Origin: Massilibacillus massiliensis
GTDB lineage: Bacteria > Bacillota > Negativicutes > FLKF01
NCBI RefSeq assembly: GCF_900086705.1
Contig: NZ_LT575483.1
Coordinates: forward strand, 249,166 to 313,165
Direction: 5' to 3'
Length of the DNA: 64,000 nt
This document shows positions 1 through 6,257 of this stretch, piece after piece. The notes below the pieces were generated by a model. That model was not told the origin of the DNA. It was given only the letters and a program-made list of their open reading frames with translations, and searched no databases. The translations under genes were made by a program, and so were the position numbers. How positions within the stretch are numbered: position 1 is the stretch's first letter; each line of letters begins with the position of its first letter.

Positions 1-71
1 TTACTTAGAACTTTAACTAGTTCATTCGTTTCATAAAGGGATTGCGTTCCAAAATCTTTAACAATAATCAT
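1..71 (-). CDS. Unrecognised small protein, 5' part only
   Basis: An open frame starts at an ATG whose complement is at 69-71, with a GAGG ribosome-binding site about eight bases upstream. It runs off the window after 23 codons, beginning MIIVKDFGTQ. No family can be assigned from this fragment. Its reading direction matches the next XRE gene. Confidence 0.4.
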   Translation of the reverse strand, partial: MIIVKDFGTQSLYETNELVKVLS

Positions 72-132
72 GTTTTTTACCTCGCTTTATTTTTTAATAG
101 GTACATGCTATAATCTAGATGTAAATTATTTT

Positions 133-486
133 CTATACGACCGTTTGCATTGCAGTGCAAGCGGTTTTTTCTTTTCTCTTGCAAAGCTCTATCGCTTCTA
201 TTCTTAGCTGAATTATTTCAGGCTTGCTCAGTACTCTCGCCAAGGCTACCGTTGACTCAATCTGCGGTATTCCTAAACCTCGTTCCCAACGAAGTAGCGA
301 TTCATAAGATATAATCTGATTTCCCTTACTGCTTAATTGATTCACATTCATATAGAGCTGTATAATTGTCCAGCCTTTTGCTTCTCTTGCTGATTTCAAT
401 ATCACTCCAAACTCACTATACTTTCTTTTGGGACTGTCCAATTCGTAATTATTTACGCTATTGTAATCATTTACGTGGCAATTCAT
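133..486 (-). CDS. XRE-family helix-turn-helix protein
   Basis: This 117-residue protein has a Cro/C1-type DNA-binding domain at roughly residues 26-90, with the pattern SAREAKGWT...QL, then SYESLLRWERGLGIP, then a third helix ending in ALARVL. The N-terminal 25 residues are polar and look disordered. An AGGGGGTG ribosome-binding site precedes the ATG. The last 11 codons are formed by a hairpin (141-164), so the C-terminus may be a scar of a fused terminator. It is probably a regulator of element genes; its target is unknown. Confidence 0.7.
   Translation of the reverse strand: MNCHVNDYNSVNNYELDSPKRKYSEFGVILKSAREAKGWTIIQLYMNVNQLSSKGNQIISYESLLRWERGLGIPQIESTVALARVLSKPEIIQLRIEAIELCKRKEKTACTAMQTVV
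141..164 (+). terminator. Rho-independent terminator, plus orientation
   Basis: CCGTTTGCA pairs with TGCAAGCGG (one U-G pair) around a six-base loop and is followed by six T residues on the plus strand. It lies inside the 3' end of the minus-strand XRE gene, so it would stop transcription arriving from the left of the window. Confidence 0.6.
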
Positions 487-549
487 TACATGTCACCCCC
501 TTCCATAACGAGTAAAATAATACTTAAGGAGTTACCTCACCTAATAATT

Positions 550-569
550 AGTCCGTCATTTGATGGGCT
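550..569. terminator. Possible hairpin terminator
   Basis: AGTCCGTCA and TGATGGGCT can pair with two wobble pairs, and a T-rich run (TTTTCTTTTT) follows on the plus strand. It lies 15 bases beyond the stop codon of the small minus-strand gene at 584-742, but the T-run is on the wrong side for that gene. The orientation is therefore unresolved. Confidence 0.35.
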
Positions 570-583
570 TTTCTTTTTGATAA

Positions 584-742
584 TTACTTTTGTCTTATAC
601 ATTCACCATCGGTAATATTGCGACACTTTACTTTAACACCCAAAACTTTTTCAATAATCGTGCTCATTAATTTTGGATTGTTGCTATTATCAGGATGAAA
701 ATTTCGAATTACTTTCGGCATTTTTCTTGGTCTTGTGGCCAT
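584..742 (-). CDS. Small basic protein, unrecognised
   Basis: A 52-codon frame begins MATRPRKMPK behind a strong GGGAGGTG ribosome-binding site and ends KCRNITDGECIRQK. The N-terminus is rich in Arg and Lys, and two Cys residues lie near the C-terminus. No family is recognised. The spacing between ribosome-binding site and ATG, and its place between two element genes, support a real gene. It could be a small nucleic-acid-binding accessory protein of the element, but that is a guess. Confidence 0.5.
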   Translation of the reverse strand: MATRPRKMPKVIRNFHPDNSNNPKLMSTIIEKVLGVKVKCRNITDGECIRQK

Positions 743-834
743 ACTAACACCTCCCTTCATTGCTCTTTGAAAACCAAAAGGAAATTGTTTCCTCCTGTCG
801 AAATATATTAATTTATATCAAAGGAGGAATTCAT

Positions 835-1305
835 ATGTCAGAATTTATAAAATCATTATTTACTTCAACAGCTCTCGTTACTGTTGTGATTTTTGCTTAT
901 AACCAATATCGGGAATGGAGACATCTTCGTATTTCCTGTTTATCACTACTTATTGAAATTAATCGCCACAAAACATGGCTTACAATTCTTCTCCAAGATC
1001 TTGCCCCTGAAGATCGTAAAAATGCTTTAGATGTAATATCCACTGCCGATTTCGTGAATAACGATTGGAATAAAATTAAATTTGATGCCATGTTTACAAG
1101 AATTCCGGCTAAAGACTTTAACATGATTGCCCTTCATTACAACGAAATGTTTTCATTGCAAAAATCAGTAGAGAAATGTTACCAAAGAAACGAAGCAATA
1201 GACGAAAAATCATTTGCTAAATCAAGAATTCAAATATGTAAACAGGCCTACAACATTGTCTATAAACGGGCTGGCAAGCCCCTAGGATATAAACCAGAAA
1301 TTTAA
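835..1305 (+). CDS. Membrane-anchored hypothetical protein
   Basis: This is a 156-residue protein. The start at 835 is chosen because an AAGGAGGA site sits seven bases upstream; the in-frame start at 760 has no such site. Residues 6-23 form a single hydrophobic segment (FIKSLFTSTALVTVVIFAY) followed by a basic stretch, as in a signal anchor. The rest is soluble and helical, with many Lys and Asn. No known domain is recognised. It lies among regulators and small membrane proteins of the element. Confidence 0.6.
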   Translation: MSEFIKSLFTSTALVTVVIFAYNQYREWRHLRISCLSLLIEINRHKTWLTILLQDLAPEDRKNALDVISTADFVNNDWNKIKFDAMFTRIPAKDFNMIALHYNEMFSLQKSVEKCYQRNEAIDEKSFAKSRIQICKQAYNIVYKRAGKPLGYKPEI

Positions 1306-1307
1306 TA

Positions 1308-1469
1308 TTATCGATGACCCATTAAGTACAAGGCAATCATGGATACACTAAATACTGTTGGACATGACCAGCTCCAAGCCAAATAGTAATCGCCTATGTT
1401 GCCGTAATATATATCTAGTACACAAGAAACGCCTCCTAAGATTGCTATGCCAAGCATGAGTTTTTGCAT
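1308..1469 (-). CDS. Small membrane protein, unrecognised
   Basis: A 53-codon frame begins MQKLMLGIAILGG and has two hydrophobic segments (about residues 4-20 and 38-50) joined by a Tyr/Gly/Asp-rich loop. A GAGAGGAA ribosome-binding site precedes the ATG. It starts 16 bases downstream of the XRE gene at 1485-1712, on the same strand, so the two are probably co-transcribed from the promoter at 1755-1783. Cro-linked small membrane proteins in mobile elements have various roles; none is assigned here. Confidence 0.5.
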   Translation of the reverse strand: MQKLMLGIAILGGVSCVLDIYYGNIGDYYLAWSWSCPTVFSVSMIALYLMGHR

Positions 1470-1484
1470 ACTTCCTCTCACTCC

Positions 1485-1712
1485 CTACGCTGTGGTTTTT
1501 GTATCTTTTAAAGATACTTCGTTTTCAAAAAAAATATCATAAAGACTATGACCTAAAATATCTGATATTTTTTTTGCATCCTCTAAAGATATTTTTGTTT
1601 GCCCTAATTCTTTTTTACTATAGGCTGACTTGGTCTCCAGTCCCATCAATTCAGCCATTTTTTCACAAGTATAACCTTTTTCGAGTCTTAATTCTCTTAA
1701 CCTTTCAAACAT
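1485..1712 (-). CDS. Cro-like XRE repressor
   Basis: This 75-residue protein is little more than one helix-turn-helix domain: RLRELRLEKGYT, then EKMAELMGLE, then SAYSKKELGQTKIS, then ISDILGHSLYDIF. It is transcribed divergently from the CI-like gene at 1872, and 17-bp palindromes cover the region between them. That is the Cro side of a lysogeny switch in phages and ICEs. A fourth palindrome (1501-1517) lies inside its own 3' end. Confidence 0.75.
   Translation of the reverse strand: MFERLRELRLEKGYTCEKMAELMGLETKSAYSKKELGQTKISLEDAKKISDILGHSLYDIFFENEVSLKDTKTTA
1501..1517. promoter_or_regulatory. Operator-like palindrome inside the Cro-like gene
   Basis: GTATCTTT-T-AAAGATAC is a perfect 17-bp palindrome with the same GTATC...GATAC ends as the three sites between the divergent promoters. 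It overlaps codons near the 3' end of the Cro-like gene. It could be a fourth repressor site or a chance by-product of the coding sequence. Confidence 0.4.
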
Positions 1713-1733
1713 CTTTTCACCTTCTTCACTTTT

Positions 1734-1750
1734 GTGTCTTGTTAAGATAC
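1734..1750. promoter_or_regulatory. Repressor operator O1
   Basis: GTGTCTTG-T-TAAGATAC is a slightly degenerate copy of the 17-bp palindrome. It lies just downstream of the -10 box (1755-1760) of the Cro-side promoter, over its expected start site. Confidence 0.65.
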
Positions 1751-1754
1751 TTCA

Positions 1755-1783
1755 ATTATATATTCGAATATGTATCTTGTCAA
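1755..1783 (-). promoter_or_regulatory. Promoter of the Cro-like gene
   Basis: On the minus strand TTGACA (1778-1783) and TATAAT (1755-1760) are separated by exactly 17 bp, a full match to the housekeeping sigma-70/sigma-A consensus. The -35 box lies in the centre of the O2 palindrome and O1 covers the start region, so repressor binding would block this promoter. Confidence 0.8.
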
Positions 1784-1798
1784 GATACATATTCGAAT
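1762..1798. promoter_or_regulatory. Operator O2 inside a 37-bp perfect palindrome
   Basis: The 17-bp core GTATCTTG-T-CAAGATAC (1772-1788) is flanked so that symmetry continues without a mismatch to 18-bp arms (outer ends ATTCGAAT) around the single base at 1780. It is the best copy of the operator and contains the -35 box of the Cro-side promoter. The extended symmetry may bind a second dimer or a second protein. Confidence 0.75.
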
Positions 1799-1823
1799 TT
1801 TATATCCATAATAGATACTTTTG

Positions 1824-1852
1824 TTGTGTATCCTATTCAGATACTTTATTAT
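1824..1852 (+). promoter_or_regulatory. Promoter of the CI-like gene, containing operator O3
   Basis: TTGTGT (1824-1829) and TATTAT (1847-1852) are spaced by 17 bp and drive the gene at 1872. A third operator, GTATCCTA-T-TCAGATAC (1828-1844), fills the spacer between the two boxes. Occupancy there should shut off the repressor gene, the classic autoregulation of a lysogeny switch. Confidence 0.65.
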
Positions 1853-1871
1853 AAGATCAAGGAGTGGTTAT

Positions 1872-2240
1872 ATGAATGTAATTAGGCGATTACGAAACAT
1901 GAAAGGTATTAGTCAAGCTGAATTAGGTACTATTTTAAACGTTCAAAAAGCAGCTATTTCTAAATATGAATTAGGCCGAGCACAACCTAGTCCTGATGTA
2001 TTAAAAAAATTATCTGAGTATTTCAATGTTTCTATTGATTACTTACTTGAAAATGAAACAAATATTAATGATAGTTCTTCTAGTCCATCTAAAAAACGCC
2101 CTAAAGAACTCATCAAACTCATCGAACAAGAAGAATATACACTCAATGGTAAAATCGCAACACAAGAAGATCGTGAAAAACTCGCCAAAATCATTGAAGC
2201 CTTATACTGGGATGCAAAAGAGAAAAATAAACGGAAATGA
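1872..2240 (+). CDS. CI/ImmR-like XRE repressor
   Basis: This 122-residue protein starts at 1872 behind AAGGAGTGG; the upstream in-frame start at 1821 lies inside the promoter and is rejected. Residues 4-60 form an XRE helix-turn-helix (RLRNMKGISQAELG, then VQKAAISKYELGRAQPSPD, then YFNVSIDYLL). A charged C-terminal tail follows, with no peptidase domain. It overlaps the ImmA-like gene by four bases (ATGA), so the two are translationally coupled. By analogy with ImmR of ICEBs1 it should keep the element silent until cleaved by its partner. Confidence 0.8.
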   Translation: MNVIRRLRNMKGISQAELGTILNVQKAAISKYELGRAQPSPDVLKKLSEYFNVSIDYLLENETNINDSSSSPSKKRPKELIKLIEQEEYTLNGKIATQEDREKLAKIIEALYWDAKEKNKRK

Positions 2241-2626
2241 ATATCCCGCTACGAGTAAGAAACCTCATAAAAAAATACGATACAACAGATCCGTATCGTA
2301 TAGCTAAAGAATTAAAAATTGAAGTTAGATTTTGCAATACCCCGGGCGGTATCAATGGTATGTGGCGACGAATTTTACGAAGAAAATATATTGTAATCAA
2401 TGAAGATTTAAACGATTGGCAAAGAAAAGCTGTTCTAGGACATGAAATTGCACATTTTCTTTGTCATCGTGGTTATGTAAGCTACTGCATGGCAGGGCGC
2501 ACGTTCTTCTCTTCTACACGCAAAGAAAACGAAGCGAACGAATATTCTATAGAACTCCTCTCCTACTCTTGCAATGTAGATCAAAAATACATACTTAGCT
2601 TTTTAGAAGAAGGCTGGAAAAAATAA
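2237..2626 (+). CDS. ImmA/IrrE-family metallopeptidase
   Basis: The protein has 129 residues. The zinc-metalloprotease signature HEIAHFLCH (about residues 69-77) is followed by the glutamate-bearing EANEYSIELL helix usual for the ImmA/IrrE family (DUF955). In ICEBs1 and related phages ImmA cleaves the repressor encoded next to it and so induces the element. Here it is coupled to the CI-like gene by a four-base overlap, which supports the same antirepressor role. A hairpin terminator begins at its stop codon. Confidence 0.85.
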   Translation: MNIPLRVRNLIKKYDTTDPYRIAKELKIEVRFCNTPGGINGMWRRILRRKYIVINEDLNDWQRKAVLGHEIAHFLCHRGYVSYCMAGRTFFSSTRKENEANEYSIELLSYSCNVDQKYILSFLEEGWKK

Positions 2627-2659
2627 ACCTACGACTAATTTGAGAATTTAGTGTAGGTT
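2626..2659 (+). terminator. Terminator after the repressor-protease pair
   Basis: AACCTAC and GTAGGTT close a hairpin whose inner arms (ACTAA/TTAGT) also pair, with one bulged G. TTGTTATTTTT follows. It begins at the last base of the ImmA-like gene. Confidence 0.65.
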
Positions 2660-2725
2660 GTTGTTATTTTTAGGGACTTTCGACATAATTCGATAAATTA
2701 GGACAAAAGAACTAAGGGTGATTGT

Positions 2726-2890
2726 ATGAGGGAAAACATTTTTATTAAAGTTGTTATAGTTCTATGGATTGCGTTTATTATTGGCATATATATGGGAAAA
2801 AATGGAATGAATACTACCATAATTTTTATAGCTTCTATCTTTTTTTTATGGTTTTCAGCGTATATCGCCGACAAGACAAAAGAAAAATGA
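2726..2890 (+). CDS. Two-helix small membrane protein
   Basis: A 54-codon frame begins MRENIFIKVV. It has two hydrophobic segments (about residues 6-22 and 31-46) separated by a short GKNGMN turn and ends in a charged DKTKEK tail. The ribosome-binding site (AAGGGTGA) is fair. A TTCGACA...AGGACAA motif lies just upstream and recurs at 5829. No family is recognised. Confidence 0.5.
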   Translation: MRENIFIKVVIVLWIAFIIGIYMGKNGMNTTIIFIASIFFLWFSAYIADKTKEK

Positions 2891-2946
2891 ACATATAGTA
2901 AACTGAAGTTCTTGCAGAAACAAACTCTAATAAGGAAGTGATTTTT

Positions 2947-3474
2947 ATGCCATACAAAAAGAATGCGCCTACTAAAGAAGCTCAGAAACCAACTTTTACG
3001 GTTGAGGAAGAAATACCTATTGGCAACTTATTGCTCAGTGATACGCAAGCGATATCAGTATCATTAGTTCGAAATAAAGGCAATCGATATGTTTCTATTA
3101 AAAGAATGTATAAAACCAAAAATAATGATTCTTATAAACCCAAAAGCGGTATATGGATTCCATTTGAGGAGACCAATAACATAATCTCTTTGCTCATGTA
3201 CTCCTATGATGAGGGAATTAAAGCACATTGGGACGAGCCTGCAATTACCCCTGAAGAAATATCTATAAAGTCAGACGGCCTGCCTCCGATAGAAGAAAAT
3301 GATATACACAAATCTATGCAAATCGCGCTTCAAGAAACCAAAAGTGCCTTAGATAAATTAAATTATTGTATTGAACATAGCGATAGCCTGCGTGAAAAAC
3401 ATCAGGATACCTCTTCATTGGAGTTAATCAAGGAGCAAACTCTCAGAACGATCTCACGAATATTTGGAAAATGA
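2947..3474 (+). CDS. PC4-like (p15) transcription cofactor fold, tentative
   Basis: This 175-residue protein is started at the ATG at 2947, eight bases after AAGGAAG, rather than at the in-frame GTG at 2938 inside that site. Residues 36-80 read VSLVRNKGNRYVSIKRMY, then KPKSGIWIPFEE, matching the strand pattern of PC4/p15 single-stranded-DNA-binding domains. The rest has a Pro/Glu-rich middle and a helical C-terminus. If right, it may help element replication or transcription. The assignment rests on pattern only. Confidence 0.45.
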   Translation: MPYKKNAPTKEAQKPTFTVEEEIPIGNLLLSDTQAISVSLVRNKGNRYVSIKRMYKTKNNDSYKPKSGIWIPFEETNNIISLLMYSYDEGIKAHWDEPAITPEEISIKSDGLPPIEENDIHKSMQIALQETKSALDKLNYCIEHSDSLREKHQDTSSLELIKEQTLRTISRIFGK

Positions 3475-3629
3475 ATATGAAATCAGCTTTCAAACTATAA
3501 ATTTACGAATTAGTTTCCTATTCCCAGGGAGCACCGCATATAAAAATTCCCAAGGAGCTTGTTGAACATTATAATAGCTACAATAAATTATAGCGAGCAA
3601 GTCATTCAAAAACTAAGGATGGTATTCAT

Positions 3630-4517
3630 ATGAAAAAAATATTAACTTCGCTAATGGCAGTTATGTTTGTACTACTAGTTGTCTCCCCTGCTGCCTTTGC
3701 AAGCGATATGAAGCTATATCACAATGATAATGATCATTGTAGCATTTTAGTTCCTAGCGATTTTGAGTATCAAGATGTAAATAATATTGCCGATCCAAAA
3801 TTAGATGGACTATCATTACTGTCTATATCAAAATCGACGAGCAGAATGAATTACACTCAAAAAGTTCAACAAGAATTTCTTCGCCCCATTGAAGATTGGC
3901 CACATGAATTAATAAAAAAATGGGTTCAAGATAATAGCAATAACAATCTATTCCAAAATACAACCTTTAAAGGCTCAGGTGAAATATATATTAATAATCA
4001 CAAATTACTTTGGGTAAAATTTAGTGATTCAAACAGGATAATGATAAATTACATTATTATACATAACAATTCACCTTATTCAATATTATATATATGCCCT
4101 ATTAGCACTTATGAAAAAAATCTTCCTAAAATTACAGAATCAATAAACAGCTTAAATTTTGATAATATAGCTCCAAATTGGTACTGGCTTAAATCTGATG
4201 ATTCTTCAGATGTATATATAGATATCAATAACGTATCATCTTACAAAGATATAGCAACAAATACTGTATGTAAGAGAGTAACACTGAAAAGGGTCACTCC
4301 TGAAGATCCTATCGAATATTATTCTAAGAATATTATTGAATTTAAAAAAGAAAATGACGTTTACTATTATAAACTTATGGTTACGGATTTATATGATGCT
4401 AACGATAAAATTATTTTTCAAGGCGATTATTCTCCAATAAAAAGCAGAAGCTGGACTAAACTGACTATAATAAACGATTATGCATCAAAAGTAATAGCTT
4501 TATTATTTGATTCTTAA
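3630..4517 (+). CDS. Secreted protein with C-terminal adhesin-E-like domain
   Basis: This 295-residue protein has a signal peptide (MKKILTSLMAVMFVLLVV, cleavage near AFA-SD). The N-terminal half is an unrecognised beta-rich domain. From about residue 186 the pattern WYWLKSDDSSDVYIDINNV, then KRVTLKRV, then LYDANDKII resembles the surface-adhesin protein E family (PF16747 type) common in Negativicutes. It is the largest of four tandem genes with repeated leaders. It is predicted to be exported; its function is unknown and no catalytic motif is visible. Confidence 0.6.
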   Translation: MKKILTSLMAVMFVLLVVSPAAFASDMKLYHNDNDHCSILVPSDFEYQDVNNIADPKLDGLSLLSISKSTSRMNYTQKVQQEFLRPIEDWPHELIKKWVQDNSNNNLFQNTTFKGSGEIYINNHKLLWVKFSDSNRIMINYIIIHNNSPYSILYICPISTYEKNLPKITESINSLNFDNIAPNWYWLKSDDSSDVYIDINNVSSYKDIATNTVCKRVTLKRVTPEDPIEYYSKNIIEFKKENDVYYYKLMVTDLYDANDKIIFQGDYSPIKSRSWTKLTIINDYASKVIALLFDS

Positions 4518-4559
4518 CCAATAACGAATTACATTAATAAACTAAGGATGGTACTTGTT

Positions 4560-5036
4560 ATGAAAAAATTTCTCTGCATTATAATGTTAACCATTATTTG
4601 TACTTTAGGATTTTGTAATATTTCAGAAGCTAAAGTTGGCGTATTTGAAAGTAAGTTTACTGAACCTCAAAGCCAATTTTCAGTCTATTTAAGCTACAAA
4701 GATTCTTCTACTCTAGAAACTCAGTTATCTTTTTCTAAAGGAGATAAAAATGTCTATTGGATATTTCCCCCATCAACTCCACCACAAGTAAATATAGACG
4801 GTTATATTTATCTGCCTACTAGTTATTATCATAAAAATTCCCCTCTAAAAAACGGTGGATACCATAGTTACGCTTCACTCTACAACATTCCTCTTGGCAT
4901 AGTACAAAGAATTTTATCTGCAAACAATATTACAGTTACTTTGTTCTTTGAAAATCAAGACACTTTAATTATCAGTGTTCCGCCCGATGTATTAGAAGAA
5001 TGGAAAAGTTTAATTGAATTATCTTGGAAAAACTAG
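4560..5036 (+). CDS. Secreted hypothetical protein
   Basis: This 158-residue protein is started at 4560, where the shared GGATGGTA leader gives normal spacing; the in-frame ATG at 4548 lies inside that ribosome-binding site. Residues 1-24 form a signal peptide ending near SEA-K. The mature part is rich in Tyr, Ser and Pro (IFPPSTPPQ) and looks beta-structured. No family is recognised. It sits between the two adhesin-E-like genes with matching leaders, so it is probably part of the same cargo group. Confidence 0.55.
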   Translation: MKKFLCIIMLTIICTLGFCNISEAKVGVFESKFTEPQSQFSVYLSYKDSSTLETQLSFSKGDKNVYWIFPPSTPPQVNIDGYIYLPTSYYHKNSPLKNGGYHSYASLYNIPLGIVQRILSANNITVTLFFENQDTLIISVPPDVLEEWKSLIELSWKN

Positions 5037-5105
5037 TTTTTAAGCCATATATTCAATAAAATAAATTAACGGATTACATATATTTAATAAAGGATGGTAC
5101 TCATT

Positions 5106-5630
5106 ATGAAAAAAATAACTTTATTAATAACGTTATTGCTCATGCCCCTACTCTCTTGTACTGCTTTTGCCTCGGATAATTGGCAATGGGTTGGCTCAAA
5201 TTCAAACGTTATAGTATATGTTGATGATGACAGTATAAAATACAGCACACCCCAAGAAAATCCAGAATCAATAGATAAAAATATAATAACTTTTTCTTCA
5301 AAGGACAAATATAGCGAAGAAGGCATCCAATTATTCGTAAACAATATGAATAAGCAAAATAATCATCTTGCCGAATGGGATAAATTATCTTATATCATTA
5401 TGATCAAGTCGATCAATGTCAAAGATAACAAGTTTTATCCAATAAAATATTCTTATTATGATAGCCAAGGAAGACTTATATATGATTGGAATTGTATTAA
5501 AAATACTCCTTGGAAGGAAATTAAACCCAATACGTTTGAAGAATCATGCTATAATCATGTCATTACTTTCGCCAGAGAACATATTGATGGTTTTCAGCAA
5601 ATCTCCAGTAACAAATTAAATGAAAAATAA
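5106..5630 (+). CDS. Secreted surface-adhesin-E-like protein
   Basis: This 174-residue protein has a signal peptide (MKKITLLITLLLMPLLS, cleavage near AFA-SD). The mature protein follows the adhesin-E-like plan: WQWVGSNSNVIVYVDDDSI near the start, a central variable section, KYSYYDSQGRLIYDW, then a WKEIKPNT...C segment at the end. Such proteins are numerous in Negativicutes and their role is not established. The start at 5106 is preferred to 5094, which overlaps the GGATGG site. Confidence 0.65.
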   Translation: MKKITLLITLLLMPLLSCTAFASDNWQWVGSNSNVIVYVDDDSIKYSTPQENPESIDKNIITFSSKDKYSEEGIQLFVNNMNKQNNHLAEWDKLSYIIMIKSINVKDNKFYPIKYSYYDSQGRLIYDWNCIKNTPWKEIKPNTFEESCYNHVITFAREHIDGFQQISSNKLNEK

Positions 5631-5647
5631 ACTAAGGATGGTCCATT

Positions 5648-5791
5648 ATGAAGAAAACACTCTTTATCTTTCTCCTCAGTTTTATAGGAGGCTGTGTGAT
5701 GTGGTATTTTCTATGCCTTCCAGAGCCACCAGGAAATCTTACTTATAAAGATATTTTATATTCATTAATTGTTGAATTAATTTACAAGTAA
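5648..5791 (+). CDS. Very small secreted or membrane protein
   Basis: A 47-codon frame begins MKKTLFIFLLSFIGGC behind the fourth copy of the repeated leader. It is a hydrophobic N-terminus (residues 4-22) followed by a short Pro-rich, Tyr-rich tail. The IGGC motif could be a lipobox, which would make it a tiny lipoprotein, but the tail is only about 30 residues. It may be a remnant of a larger tandem copy. Confidence 0.45.
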   Translation: MKKTLFIFLLSFIGGCVMWYFLCLPEPPGNLTYKDILYSLIVELIYK

Positions 5792-5951
5792 GCCAAGGAT
5801 AGAAATTATTCTAATCTTATTTTTTGCTTTCGACAAAATATTACAGTATAGGACAATGGTACTAGAGTATTATTAAAATAAAGTTACTAGTAGTCTAAAA
5901 TAACCGGTAACGGATAACATAGACAAAATTTAATGAAGGAAGATGATTTCA

Positions 5952-6197
5952 ATGTTTAACCCGATTAAGAACATGAAACGTAAACTTACTGCATTATTTG
6001 TACTAGCTCTAGTCATTGTTTCAATTGCTGCCCCTGTCCTAGCCTCCACTTACGTGGCAAATGCCAATACAGGTAAATTCCACTATTCAGGCTGCAGATA
6101 TGTTAGTCGCATGAACGAAAGTAATAAGGTTTATTATAATGATCGTGATGATGTCATAAATGCAGGGTATGTACCTTGCAAGGTTTGCAGGCCGTAG
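5952..6197 (+). CDS. Secreted Ada-like cysteine motif protein
   Basis: This 81-residue protein is started at 5952 behind AAGGAAG. A basic start and hydrophobic segment (LTALFVLALVIVSIAAPVLA) give a signal peptide. The mature part is one small domain, KFHYSGCRYVSRM ... GYVPCKVCRP, the His/Cys pattern that resembles the Ada metal-binding fold and is often found at the C-terminus of secreted nucleases. Here it stands alone. A metal-binding or structural role outside the cell is likely; no enzyme domain is present. Confidence 0.65.
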   Translation: MFNPIKNMKRKLTALFVLALVIVSIAAPVLASTYVANANTGKFHYSGCRYVSRMNESNKVYYNDRDDVINAGYVPCKVCRP

Positions 6198-6257
6198 TAA
6201 TTAAATTTAGATCGTTTTTGTAGAGTATTATTTGTCATTAATAATGGAGGAATAAAT

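Larger units (their letters stand above)
3611..5642 (+). repeat. Four repeated leader/ribosome-binding segments
   Basis: AACTAAGGATGGTA or a close variant precedes four successive genes, at 3611-3624, 4540-4553, 5086-5099 and 5630-5642, each time 5-9 bases before an ATG-AAR-AAR start. The second and third copies share a longer stretch, including AACGRATTACAT about 25 bases further up. A trace of it (AACGGATAACAT) also precedes the gene at 5952. This points to tandem duplication of gene plus leader. Confidence 0.7.

Noticed and set aside
490-620. Short plus-strand ORF antisense to element genes
   Set aside because: No ribosome-binding site at the right distance and it contains a hairpin. The minus-strand frame at 584-742 has a strong site.
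1499-1885. 128-residue plus-strand ORF over the operators
   Set aside because: It is antisense to the Cro-like gene and crosses both promoters; its Phe/Leu-rich composition is typical of AT-rich antisense.
2026-2307. 93-residue plus-strand ORF overlapping the CI-like gene
   Set aside because: It lies in another frame of the repressor and protease genes, which have clear domains; its Lys/Asn-rich content is a frame shadow.
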